DNA from: Cylindrodendrum hubeiense | Lineage: Eukaryota; Ascomycota; Sordariomycetes; Hypocreales; Nectriaceae | Direction: 5' to 3' | DNA length: 48,048 nucleotides | Assembly (NCBI GenBank): GCA_014621425.1 | Contig: JAANBB010000319.1 | Location: 1-48,048, forward strand | Position numbers and translations under genes: made by a program | Part shown: positions 1 through 10,414 of the stretch, piece after piece | How positions within the stretch are numbered: position 1 is the first letter of the stretch | Layout: each line of letters opens with the position of its first letter | Notes under the pieces: generated by a model | The model's database searches: none | What the model was told of the DNA's origin: nothing | The model's input: only the letters and a program-made list of their open reading frames with translations

Positions 1-335
1 CGCGGCGGGAACTAAGACGGCGCGGCGCGTGTAAGCCGGGTCGGTCGTGGATGGCGACAGCGGGGAGTCGACGTGTCTCTGCTCTATTCTGGCGTTTTTC
101 TTTTTTGCAGCTTTGCATCTCGCAGCTGACTACCCAGCGGCCGCAGACGGGGCCGCAGCCGGGGCCGGCCCTTGTGTCGGGTCGCAAACCGCGCTGGGGG
201 CGACGGTGATTGACGGGCTGGCGTTTGACGTGGATGAGACGGGCGGTGGTGTGACCAGGCGAGCATCGGGGCTTTGACGAAAGACTGGACGAGCAGGAAA
301 ACCACCAGTTTGCCTCTTCTCTCTCTCCCCCGCGC

Positions 336-363
336 GCTGTGCTGTGCTGCGCTGCGCTGTGTT
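336..363. repeat. GCTGT/GCTGC imperfect microsatellite
   Basis: Five-base units of the form GCTGY repeat about five times. The sequence is roughly the reverse complement of the CGCAG repeat at 485-516, so the two could pair as arms of a hairpin in a transcript. Confidence 0.75.
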
Positions 364-484
364 GTCCTGCCGCCTGCCGTCTGCCGTGCTTGCGTGCAAC
401 CCTCGCGAGGACAGCCGACACGGCGCCTTGTTTCGTTTCATCTGCGGGCGCCGCGGACGAGGATATTTCTGGCCCTCGGCTCTC

Positions 485-516
485 CGCAGCGCAGCGCAGC
501 GCAGCGCGGCGCGGCG
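485..516. repeat. CGCAG/CGCGG microsatellite
   Basis: Tandem CGCAG units run into CGCGG units over about 32 bases. Together with 336-363 this gives a pair of roughly complementary repeat arms about 120 bases apart. Confidence 0.8.
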
Positions 517-715
517 TGAGACATACGCGGATGCGCCGCGATGCCTCCGCTGCGGGCGTCCGCGCCTGGGCATCTGCCATCTCCCTCATCTCCTCGACGA
601 GATGGCGGATGACGGATGCTTGGTGTTGGGCACCGCTGACCGGGGGGCTGCGCGGCGGCAACTTGCAGCCTTGCGGCACGGCGTTGGATTGGGCCTTGCC
701 GAGGACGGACGAGAC

Positions 716-775
716 AGAAAAACAGGGCAAGACAGGGTTGGGAAAACAGGGCAAGCAGAAAGGTCAAGACAGGGC
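716..775. repeat. Purine-rich ACAGGG repeat tract
   Basis: A + strand tract almost free of pyrimidines, in which the word ACAGGG recurs four times, twice as AACAGGGCAAG. It looks like degenerate low-complexity DNA and no coding role is apparent. Confidence 0.5.
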
Positions 776-1148
776 ACAGTCAGGCCGGGAGACAACGCAT
801 CGGACTTTTGTCTCGGAGACGGGTGGTGGCTGATAGGGCGGCATGGTTATAAGCAGGCTGTCTGATTGGGGTCTTGTTATACTCCGTACCTTCTACAGGA
901 TAAGCCAGAGCGTCACACTAGATAGACATCATTGACCCGAATCCCCTATTACTATCAAAACCATCGATCCAAACGTATCCAGGTTCTTCAAGATTCCTCG
1001 ATACAAGAAACTGGCTGCCATCCCTCCTAGACAGAAAAGAAAGACAACATCTTCCATCGTCATCAAACTATTCCGTCCAACCCACCCTGTCTTATGGGAT
1101 TCATCGCACGAACTGAATCCATCCTTTTAGAGTGCATTCTCCGCAACC

Positions 1149-3187
1149 CTACCCATCCCTGATAGCTATGACTATGCTTCCGCTAAGCACAGCTATGGTT
1201 CCGGTTGTGCTAAGCACAAGTATGGCACATCCAACCTTGGCTCCGAGGCTAAGACTGGAGGTCATGATCTTCCAAACGCCAACCCCAGTAATGGCCAGGT
1301 CCCCCAGTATCCACAGGATGAAGACAATGAAAGGAACGAATGCGGGGGCAACCCTTCTGACGTGACTTCTCCGCATATTGTTCCTTATCGATATATTGAA
1401 CGCTCTCGGTATATTGTACGTTACCCGCGTAATATACGTTAAGATGAGCAGGAAGAGGGACGATATCTTGCTGAGATTCAAGCTCTTAATGGCCTTAGGG
1501 ATGCCAAACAAGAAGCGCACAATTTCACCCCGGTACAAAATGGTGTACGTAAGTGTTGTGGCCGTTATCGAGGCTAGGATCCAGTGCCAGTACGCCAGTT
1601 TGGTTTCAAACTCCTATTTAACCAAAATATTAGTAAAGTATGGAAGTGTGCTGCTCCAACCCTATCTGAAGTCCACCATACTGGGGAACTTGTGATAGGA
1701 ACGGTAACAGTCAAAAGTACTGGGAAAAGGAGGCCGAGATACTGGAAGCCTTGAGGGCCAACTAACATTAATATTCATGCCAAAGATGCCAGCTACAAGA
1801 GCGAGGGGGATGAAGAAGAAGGCTAGGTTTGTCAATTTTGTCACCGCCTCGGCTTGTTTGATTGCCCTCTCGCTTTCCATAATGCTCATTGTAGACATGA
1901 TCATTTGGAAGGTACCCTCGAGTCTCTGTAGTGTTTCTTTGCCCTCAGCAGTGCAGTTCCGAAGTAGATTTGCGGTGCTCATTGCATAATTGCCCGACGT
2001 TAAGAAGCACCCTGCTAAGTATTCGAGGCACTTACGTTGGTTGATGAGGCGATTTCTGCTCGTTCCGAACGTGCCTCTCCATGTGCGAAGAAATGACCGA
2101 AGCGTTTTATCCGAGTCTAGACTGCGCTCAACGTCGTCGAGGGCTCGATTAAGCGCCACAAGCCAGGCCATCTCGTCCTCGATTACTAACTCCGCCAGAG
2201 TACTTCGTATCGTAAGTTTGATGTCGTGTCGAGCATTCTCAGGTTCCCGTTCTATGCGGGCCTCCAGATGGGAAATGAATCGGGCTCTCGTGGTTGGGGG
2301 AGCTTTTTGCTCCGGGTCTGTGGATGAGACGATGGGTCTCAGGTTGTATGACCTCTTCTCTTTCCTCTCTTGTGCTGTCCATTTGTTGAATTCAAGCTTC
2401 ATTATCATATGGTAGCGAGGTACATCAAAGAAAACCTTAGCTGTATACATTAGGTTAGTAGCCAATATACAATCGGGAAGGCTGCCAACGGGATAAGATG
2501 CAGTATCGTACCGTGCGTGACCCCATCTATATTTGTATCAAAGATCAACAAGACGACTTCTGTGGACGATTGCTGGGTCATCTTAGTACGAGGGTCTTCG
2601 CGAAGCAGGTCAAACGGACGACAAGGGTACGTAAAATGCCAGTATCGCTCGTGGTCTGAGGCATGTTTCATTGGATCCTGATCCTTGGTTAATTCCAGGC
2701 TGTGCGGCCGCTCGTCTCGGATGCGTTGTTCCATCTGATAACTCTCACTGTCTTGCCAGGCTACATAATTCCACTTAGCAAGCAGGCAATTCGGGTCCCT
2801 TGCGAGGTGGCCTATCTGGGTGATGCTGTTATCAAGATGTGCGAGCACCACTTCCGTATCCCTAATACCACTGAAACAAGGCAGGTTCTTGAGCGTGTCT
2901 CGAATTGAAAGCGACGAGGCCATGACACGATGAATTACGCCATAGTCAGTATTGAGGCCTTGGAATAAAGTCAAATTTGCAAGAGCCGGCGTTGCAAGAG
3001 CCGGCGGGTGGCCGGGGACATCAGCATCAGAATCGATTGGTCCCAGAGCTGGCTTGTCAGAACTCGATATCGCAAGCCGTGAAATATCTGGGAGCGCCCT
3101 ATGGAGTCCCTCAAGACAAGGATCAACCTCAAGGCGAAGATCATCCTTCGCATGACATATTACCTCGAAGTCTGGTAACTGCTTCAT
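1149..3187 (-). CDS. CorA-like Mg2+ transporter family protein, 3 exons
   Basis: Modelled as exons 3187-2512, 2440-1767 and 1613-1149, giving 604 residues. Intron 1 (71 nt) has donor GTACGA, a textbook TACTAAC branch point and acceptor ATACAG. Intron 2 (153 nt) has donor GTTAGT. Exon 2 ends in hydrophobic TM1 followed by the CorA signature Gly-Met-Asn (GMNIN). Exon 3 opens with EFETKLAYWHWILASI, a typical second CorA transmembrane segment, so the join restores the paired TM hairpin that lines the pore. CorA proteins are pentameric divalent-cation channels; fungal relatives of this kind have a long variable cytosolic N-terminus like the one here. After TM2 the frame continues about 120 residues with two or three further hydrophobic stretches, unusual for CorA. 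Exon 3 may therefore hide another intron. The frame is open upstream of 3187 as far as a possible acceptor near 3230, so a further 5' exon is possible. Confidence 0.8.
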
Positions 3188-4198
3188 GCTGGACTCGATA
3201 TTGTTGACATGAGGTATTATGATGTTCTATGCCAGCGCAACGAGGCTGGAAAAATGATAAGCAAAGCTATTGGCCGGTGAATAGTTAAGCCGGCCCAATA
3301 AAAATAGCATTTCGAGGGGAAATAGTAGAGAGGGCCACAAAGACGGCATTTTCGGGTCTTGTCGAAGGTATCTTCCTGAAGTAAGTTGAAGGGGACAGGT
3401 TAGACTGGGCAGGACTCCACTCCTGAGGAGCAGTTCGTCTCCATGTATCCACAACAACTGGGTCCCAGCGCTAGTCACTAATAGCGCTGGCAGTCAGGCG
3501 CTTTCAGGATGGCGTGCCTGAGCTAATTATTCAAGTCCAACGATAGAGCCATGCCTGCCTGAAACTATTCCTTCTACTACGTAGAACAGTTGGACAGGTT
3601 TGGTGGTAAGGCTGAACGTCGAAACTTACCGAATTTGATAGCAGGCTTCACCACCGCCGCTATGACCAGTCAAGAAACAAGGCGAGGCCATTAGATCGAA
3701 TCAAAAACACGACACACAAGAGAACGTTTGCTTTGATCAAGACTCCAAACATGGTTCAGTATTTCGAGGTAGTCGACTGCCGCATGTGCGAATCCGCCAT
3801 GAGTCCAACTCTACCTAAGACGGGTGGGTATCTATCTCACGGCCCTTTGCAAATGCAGCAACTCTCTCTGTTCTGGCTCGCATCTCTCCCTCAGACTATT
3901 AGTCTGTCAAACTCCTGTGCGATGCCTCTCGCAGAAATGAAAATCCAACACGCTGTTTCCCAGCGGCAACTCAAACATGTTCCAAAGTGGTATCGTGTAA
4001 CCACTCCCAACGCCTGCCGCAAATGCAAATGTGCAGTCTTCATACTCTCGTCTCAATCTGATGCCACCATCTCGGAGTGTCCCTTTCCTCCAACGCCGGC
4101 CAAATGCAGAACCATTTTGCTGTAAAAACTCAAACATCCTCGCAATCAACTTTAAGCCTGACTTGTTGTCATTCTTTGACTCTAATTACCAACTGCAC
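3188..4198. other. Intergenic, about 1.0 kb
   Basis: This lies between the start of the CorA-like gene and the stop of the large nuclear-protein gene. Frames at 3227-3478 (-) and 3733-4125 (+) show no recognisable domain and no codon bias. It probably holds the CorA-like promoter and the 3' UTR of the gene to the right. Confidence 0.6.
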
Positions 4199-7100
4199 TC
4201 AAATCTGCGATCGCGTTCTCGATCGCGTCATCCGCGTCGGACGAGCAGGTGTACCATTCGCCACCATGCCCAGGTTTTCAGCAAGCTTCGCGGTACGCTT
4301 GCTCTGAGAAGTCGACTTGGGCTTCGCAATGCCAGTCTTCCCCTGAGTGGGCTTGGCTTTTGCCACAGTCTTGCTGTCCTTCTTGGGCTTTTCGCCCTGG
4401 ACCATCTCAAGAGGCTCATTCCATCCAACACACTTTCGTCCCTTAGACGAGTCTGATGGCACATCAGAGGTGCTGTCCGAGTCATCTCCCTGCGATGATT
4501 CTGCGACTCTAGCCAGAACTTGCGCGGGATACTCAGAAGCTCCCTTATTCTTCTTCGTATTCATGCGTGTCTGTGCAGTAAGCTCTTGTTGGTCGCTTCG
4601 GACAGTCGAGTTCAGTACGGCACCACCAGCACGGCCGGCCCCGGATCGGCCCAGCTTGATAGCCGTGGGGATCGAAGACCTTGGCCCGGAGCTGATTCCA
4701 GTTTGTGTACGCAGGCGAGTTGATCGCCGAGTCAGTGGCCCATCCAGCTCAGCCTCGTCCTCCTCATCATCCATCTTGTCAGCCAGTTCAGCCGTAATCT
4801 CCGCGGCAATGGGAGCTTCGTCCACCATGTCCATGGTCGGCTCAGCCTTCTGCTTGCTGACCTTGGCAGTGCGGCGAACACGCTTTGTCGCGGGCTCCTT
4901 GGGCTCCTTAGGCTCTTTGGGTTCTTTAGCCTCCTTGTGCTTCTTAAGCGGTGACTGGACCTCTTCGTCCTTCTCAAGCTTGCGCTTCTTGTGAGGACTT
5001 CCAGTGTTGGGGCTCTTAGCCACCAAAGGCTGTCGCTTGGCTGGAGGAGCAATGGGAGAGCCTGTTTCCGTAGTCGTGGTCTGGCGGGAACGCTTGATGA
5101 AGTCCCTCATATAATCTCGCCCAGGACTATCGTCAAAGGCCTCCTGACGAGCGCTCGCAGGGGGAGCAGGGCTGTTTGCAACAGGTGTAGTCTTTGCAGG
5201 CGTAATCTTCTCAGGCGTAGCGGAGGTGCTACCAGATGGCGCAATAGCCTGAATGCGCGGCGAAGTTCGGTTGACAGGGGTAAAAGAGGTAGTAGGGGTT
5301 GCGGCCACAGATGGAGTGCCATTCACCAGAGTGTCATCCGCCAAAGAGGTGTTGTTTGCAGGAGTAGGCGTACCATTTGCGATGGTGGAGGTTGCAGCAG
5401 CAGGAGTAGGGGTGTTTGCATCTTTGGACTTGGTGGGAGTTTCCTGGATGCGTTCACACATGGGTGTAGGCTCAAGAGGCGAAGTAGGCTTAGCAGAGGC
5501 GGTAAGGTTGGCAAACAGAGGGCTGGAAGAGTCGCCCATCTCAGGAACTTCAGGAGTTCTGACCACCGGGGTCTGTGCCAATGGTGTCTGCGCCAATGGG
5601 GTAGTGTGTTGCGTGAGACCGAGGCCGCTCATAGTAGGCGTCTTCTCCAAAACACTGAAGCCGGAGGCATTGTATTTCGAAGGAGTCTTCTGGGTAGAGC
5701 CGAAGCCGTTCAACGGCCAGTCCATAACCAGTGTTCGGTCGCCGCCGGCGGACGTATTAGGGGTGTTCTCAAGGTGAGCCCAAGCCGGGGACATGACGGA
5801 TTGGTTGCGGAACGAAGGCTGACGGGCATTAAATGCGATTCTGGGTGAAGAAGAAACTCCCAAGGGGGAGGTGGTGAAACGAGACTCGTCGAGTCCCTGG
5901 CTGTCTGGGAACATGTAGGCGTAGTTGGCCGGGAGCTTAAACCGAACGAAGAGTTTGCCATTATCCTGCGTGACCACGACCTTAGCGTGGCCTTCGCATC
6001 GATCCTCCGCAAACTGAGCAAGCTGCTGCACAGGCGCGAGAGGAGAAGAAGCTTGCGCGCCGAAAATGTCGGGGTTCTGGCGCATGTCAATGTTCAAAAC
6101 GCCGTGCTCGACGGTAGGAGCATGGGTATGCTGAAGATCCTCAGCAGGCGTGATAGCCACAGTTGGAGTCTGGTGAATAATAGGCTCAGCCTTGTCTTCG
6201 GGTTTGTCTTGAACCTCGGTTTCAGGCTCAGCTTCAGGCTCAGCTTCAAGGTTGGTGGGCTTAACAGTAGCCATCGTAACGTCCTCATCAGCAGCAGGGA
6301 TATTATCGGCAACGTCGGCCTGGGTAGCAGTAGGGCATGCCAAAGGCAGGGGCGATGAAACAGAAGTATTGTCACAGAACAGATCGTCATCCTGGAACCT
6401 GGCCTTTCGCGGCGACAATGACTTACGTCGCGCCTGCGATTTGAAGTGCTGTCGCAGAAGTGGCTCACTCTGTCGACGACGGGCATAGTTGACGGTCTGG
6501 ATCCTCCGAGGCTCACTGGCCTTGATAGAAGGGTTCATCCAAGAGGGAGAGTTGAACGAGGAAGAAACCTCACCGAAGTTGAATTCGGCATTCTTGGGGG
6601 TCGCAACAGCGAAGGTGCACTTTGGCATCTGAGGGGTAGAAGGGGGAATAAGAGCCGCCAAGCCGATAGGGCTATCGCTCTGGCCGGGAGTCCACTTAAT
6701 AGGCATCGGGGTAAGGGCCTGGGGGGTTGCTGGCTCAGGGCGGTTCCATCGGGAGGGAGTAGGTGCCACAGGTCGGGAGTATTTGACTGGGGAGAACTCC
6801 TCAGCGGAGAGCGAGGCATGAGTCGTCTGGTTGGTGAGGGAGGAGGAATCGGCGTAAGATGGTGCTCGGAAGACGCGACCAGGGCGGGCGGGCGAGTCCT
6901 CGACGGAGAGATTCTCATATGCGTTATGTGTCGATCGTGACAAGGGGCTCGAGTTGCCAGCTGGGGTAAAGGTATGCTTCGTCGGGGTTGGGGACAACCG
7001 GAGGGGAGTAGATGGCGTCGACGTCGACTTGCTAGGAGAGGGCTCGGCCTTGGGGCTGGAGCCAGGGACCAGCTTGACAATGCTGCTGGTGATGCGCTGA

Positions 7101-7810
7101 AACCCGCTCTTGATGGGGCTTGTGAGGCGAGCGATTCGCTTCCGAGGGGATCGCGACTCGGCCTTGAGGGTCGGGGGTCTGATCATGTGAGGGCTCTCAG
7201 GCTCCACCGCATCAGGAATGTCGGACAGGTCAGGGACGCCGTGTGCGGCCACATGTCGTCGAGGATCTCTGCGAATGTCGAGCATGATGGAAGAGGTCTC
7301 GGCAATGGACGCCGTGGTGTAGTCGACCTCGGTCATTCCCTTCTTCATGGCTCGGATGATTATTGGCATCACCTCATTGTAAATGTTGAACTTGTTTCCA
7401 CCGACAGGCTCGATGTGCTTGGAGACGTCGGCACCAGCATATCGCTTGGCTGGGGTGACTTGGACGTAGGCACCGCTTCGGCACTGCTTCTTGTCCTCGA
7501 GAGTGGTGGACGACGAATAAAGCATGAAATTGTTGGAAGTGTCAACTAGCATATGTTAGCTCATGCGCGAGAACAAGCGACTCGTCGAAAACTTACCCTT
7601 GGCCTGCATCATTTGAGCAGCAACCTCTGCTCGCGAGAAGGGTCGGCCCTCAAACTGAGCCTCATCCTGGACGGATTCGTAGTTCTCGACTCGTCTCCGG
7701 ATGTTACGAGTTTCCACCCCGCTGACCTCGGGCTCAGGAGAAGGCTTGATGAATGTTTGGGGCTGCGCACTCGCAGCGGGTCTTCGGGCACAGAGACCGA
7801 CGCGCTTCAT
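4199..7810 (-). CDS. Large Ser/Thr/Pro-rich, probably nuclear protein of unknown function
   Basis: Two exons, 7810-7597 and 7545-4199, make a 1186-residue protein. The 51-nt intron has donor GTAAGT and acceptor GCTAG, and the split codon (G|TT, Val72) keeps the frame. I do not recognise the family. The first 170 or so residues look folded and lack low complexity (RRVENYESVQ, FNIYNEVMPI, DIRRDPRRHV). From about residue 185 the chain is rich in SP and TP dipeptides, suggesting many sites for proline-directed kinases. Near residues 925-960 a basic cluster (KKRKLEK, PLKKHKEAK) runs into a KEP repeat and suggests a nuclear localisation signal. An acidic patch (DDEEDEAELDG) follows near residue 1000. 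The C-terminus is basic with TRSTRLR- and TRMTRSRTRSQ-like segments. A chromatin, kinetochore or cell-cycle scaffold is plausible but is inference only. It is divergent from vps60 across 1.5 kb. Confidence 0.82.
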
Positions 7811-9352
7811 GATAAGCCCAGTAAAACTGGTAGAGGGTTGGGGTCGAATCGCTATGCGGGACCACGCGGGGAGTCGGGTGTGAGGGATGGGAATGGCGAA
7901 ATTCGCGTTCCAAGACCTGTTTTTTTATGATTAGCATCCGCTGGAGCATTCAAGTAGCGTCGAATCCAAGCGTACATGTTTGTATTGGTGGTATTCGATG
8001 AGGGCATCTCGGTCGAGTCGCAGGTTGAGAAGTACGTGACGAAGGACGGACCGACGGTGTTACTAAAGCAAAAACTGTCAATAAACCAAGAACTGCATGC
8101 ACATCACGTCAAGAGCACGGAAATACTGACATGTTCATGGGCGGGAGCCCAAAGCCCCATTCGGGGGCATCCGCCTCTGCCATCGCGACGGATTTGGGCG
8201 AGAGACGGGCGAAAGTAAACAAAGTGCCAAAGCACGGGGCAACGGGTTAAACCAGAGCGGAAATCGGCGGGTCGAGCTTCGTGAAGCTGTAGAAATGGCA
8301 GTAAACCACAGTGGCGAGATCGAAAAGTCGCGGTGACGAGAAGTGGACGATTTGGACGACTGTGGTGTGTTGTAGAAGAAGTTGCCGGGGCCGAAGTGGG
8401 CGTGGGTGCCAGAATCTTTGCGACGCGTCGAGGTGCACCAAACAAAGACGTGGGTCACGTGGGTCCCCTGGGCTCCACTGGGGTTGGCCAAAACGGCCGT
8501 CTGCTCTTGTTTATTGTTCGCGGGGCGTGTTCACGGTGAGCTGAGGGGTTAATGGCTCGACGGCTGGCTGGCGAGTAAACGAAGGAGAAAATGCCATTGA
8601 TCTCAAGACAATGGGGTTCAGTTGTCTGGCGGGATCAAACGGTGGTGTTTACAACGCACATTGACCTCTGTCGTCACATCAACATTCCAGTCTCGCCGAC
8701 ATTTTTTTATTTCTACATCAGAAGCAGCACAGAATGGAATAGAGATCAGGGCTGAATAAATTAATTCCCACGCAAGAGTGCTGCCTCGGTTTGCAGACCG
8801 TAATTAAGAACAAATCCCTGGTAAATCAACAGTGGCTCCAGGCCAGGGTCTCGCCCTCGGCTTACACCAGGCGAGTCCACTCTCGGTACGAAGCAGGGTG
8901 GTACGACCAGCCCAATGCTAGCAGCTGGACCAGGCCTAACCAAAACAAAGCAATTGATCTTCGATTGATATCGAATGGAAACGCGGTCGTTCATCCAGCG
9001 GCCTTTGGAAATCTGCCGCTTCTCAGCCAATCAATCCTGACCTGAGAGTGAGAATAAGGTGAGGAGTGCTTATTAGCTGTGGAGACTTTGGTGAAGGCTT
9101 GCGCATTCCCATTCCATCTCTCAGAACCAGGGTCCACGCTTAGTCATTCTGGTAGCTCGACCAATACGGAAGGGTGGGGTGCTGCCTTGCTGCCCCGCCG
9201 AGTTAATGGGCTGGCTTGAGCCTCGTCACCTGCGAAACGTCATCCCCCGCCAGGCGGTCGATATTCCAGGCTTCGATATTCCACAGCTGCCCCAACACTT
9301 CAACATCGATAACCTCTCTCACCGCCAAATATCCTCGAAACAACCACCCACT
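7811..9352. other. Divergent promoter region between the unknown nuclear gene and vps60
   Basis: About 1.5 kb with no supported gene. It serves as the shared 5' flank of two genes transcribed away from each other. It contains a perfect 10-bp palindrome CGACGCGTCG at 8421-8430 with an MCB-like core (ACGCGT). The in-frame extension 5' of the vps60 ATG (9179-9352) is not like any Vps60 N-terminus and is treated as 5' UTR. Confidence 0.6.
8421..8430. promoter_or_regulatory. MCB-like palindrome CGACGCGTCG
   Basis: A perfect 10-bp palindrome containing ACGCGT, the core bound by MBF-type (Swi6/Mbp1) factors at G1/S genes in yeasts. It lies about 610 bp upstream of the unknown nuclear gene and 920 bp upstream of vps60. 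A role is inferred from the motif alone. The same 10-mer recurs at 40094-40103. Confidence 0.3.
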
Positions 9353-9991
9353 ATGAACCGCCTCTTCGGCTCCAAGCCCACGGGCCCCAAGCCCACCCTC
9401 AACGGCGCCATCGGCAACCTCGACACCCGCATCGGCTCGCTCGACACCAAGCTCAAGGCCCTCAACGGCGAGCTCGGCGCCTACCAGGAGAAGCTCTCGC
9501 GCATGCGCGACGGCCCCGGCAAGCAAGCCATCAAGCAAAAGGCCCTCAAGGTGCTGCAGCGCCGCAAGGCCTACGAGGCCGAGAAGGAGAAGCTCGAGAG
9601 CCAGGTCTGGAATATGGAGCAGGCCCAGAACATGCAGGACAACCTCAAGAACGTCATGACCCAGGTCGACGCCATGAAGACCACCAACAAGGAGCTGCGC
9701 AAGCAGTACGGCAAGATTGACATTGACAAGATCGAGCGCCTGCAGGACGACATGGCCGATCTGCTCGACGTCGGCAACGAGATCCAGGAGAGCCTCTCCC
9801 GGGGCTACGATGTCCCCGATGAGGTCGACGAGACCGAGCTGGATGCTGAGCTGGAGGCCCTGGGCATGGAGGTCGAGATGGAGGCCGAGTTTGGCGGTGC
9901 CGTCCCCGGCTTCCTCCAGGACGAGGTCGTGCCCGAATTTGTCGATGAGCCACCACAGACGGAGGCCAAGATGAAGCAGGTCGCAGGATGA
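9353..9991 (+). CDS. vps60: Vps60/CHMP5-family ESCRT-III protein
   Basis: A single-exon gene for 212 residues, close to the family's usual length. The start MNRLFG is the hallmark Vps60/CHMP5 N-terminus and fixes the ATG at 9353, although the frame is open from 9179. The basic helical core follows (MRDGPGKQAIKQKALKVLQR, residues 51-70), then the conserved MEQAQNMQDNLKN and VDAMKTTNKELRKQYGKI helices (88-121). Next is IDKIERLQDDMADLLDVGNEIQESLSR (124-150), ending in the acidic C-terminal segment with ELDAELEALG (162-171). Vps60 is an accessory ESCRT-III subunit at endosomes. Its acidic C-terminal region binds Vta1 and so stimulates the Vps4 ATPase that disassembles ESCRT-III during multivesicular-body formation. 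Codon use is strongly C-ending, as expected of a well-expressed gene. The gene is convergent with the F-box/WD40 gene, with 423 bp between the two stop codons. Confidence 0.96.
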   Translation: MNRLFGSKPTGPKPTLNGAIGNLDTRIGSLDTKLKALNGELGAYQEKLSRMRDGPGKQAIKQKALKVLQRRKAYEAEKEKLESQVWNMEQAQNMQDNLKNVMTQVDAMKTTNKELRKQYGKIDIDKIERLQDDMADLLDVGNEIQESLSRGYDVPDEVDETELDAELEALGMEVEMEAEFGGAVPGFLQDEVVPEFVDEPPQTEAKMKQVAG

Positions 9992-10414
9992 TCGGGTAGG
10001 CAACGGGACCGGGAAGATACAGAGAGGACGCATCGATGAGCGGCTACGAGGCGTTGGTTGGATAATTACTGGCTCACGGGCATACCACATTTCATCAATT
10101 AAGGAGTCTCGGACATTAGCATGACAAGAAAAAAGGTCGTTACATTCATATTGATACCATTTTTGTTGCTGTTCCATACAGCCATGTCCCTATCCAGGGA
10201 ACCAGTCTGTCCTATGCCGTGCACATGACATATGCCAAATGTTTACCAGGTTGATATGTGATACAAGTCTTATTACAAACACCCGTCGCCATTTGATGAT
10301 GGTCCTCAGTATAGACACGAAACGAAACTCCATCGCTAAACCAATCCTCACCCTATTATCTGTGCTGTTGTCAACCAGGGTTCTGGGTGTTGCTTCCCAT
10401 GCCAGGGTAGTCCC
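9992..10414. other. Intergenic between convergent vps60 and fwd-1-like genes
   Basis: 423 bp between two stop codons, expected to hold both 3' UTRs and polyadenylation sites. No gene was seen. The 324-residue frame on the - strand that spans this region and vps60 is a shadow of vps60 codon bias. Confidence 0.6.

Larger units (their letters stand above)
1..1148. other. Left-edge gene-free region
   Basis: No open frame here resembles a protein I recognise. Several overlapping frames on both strands between about 130 and 865 arise from stop-poor, GC-rich, low-complexity sequence rather than from a gene. The stretch holds CTG/CAG-type microsatellites (336-363 and 485-516) and a purine-rich tract with repeated ACAGGG words (about 716-775). 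From about 870 the GC content drops and stays low through the CorA-like gene. It could be flanking DNA of a gene beyond the left edge. Confidence 0.6.

Noticed and set aside
438..865. Overlapping frames of 109-173 codons near the left edge
   Set aside because: They come from GC-rich low-complexity repeats, with frames open on both strands and no protein similarity I can see.
3227..3478. 83-codon frame as a 5' exon of the CorA-like gene
   Set aside because: A possible acceptor exists near 3230, but the translated content is not like CorA N-termini and no donor pairs convincingly.
9203..10177. 324-codon frame antisense to vps60
   Set aside because: It is a shadow of the strong third-position C bias of vps60. 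The Leu/Val/Gly-rich product has no recognisable domain.
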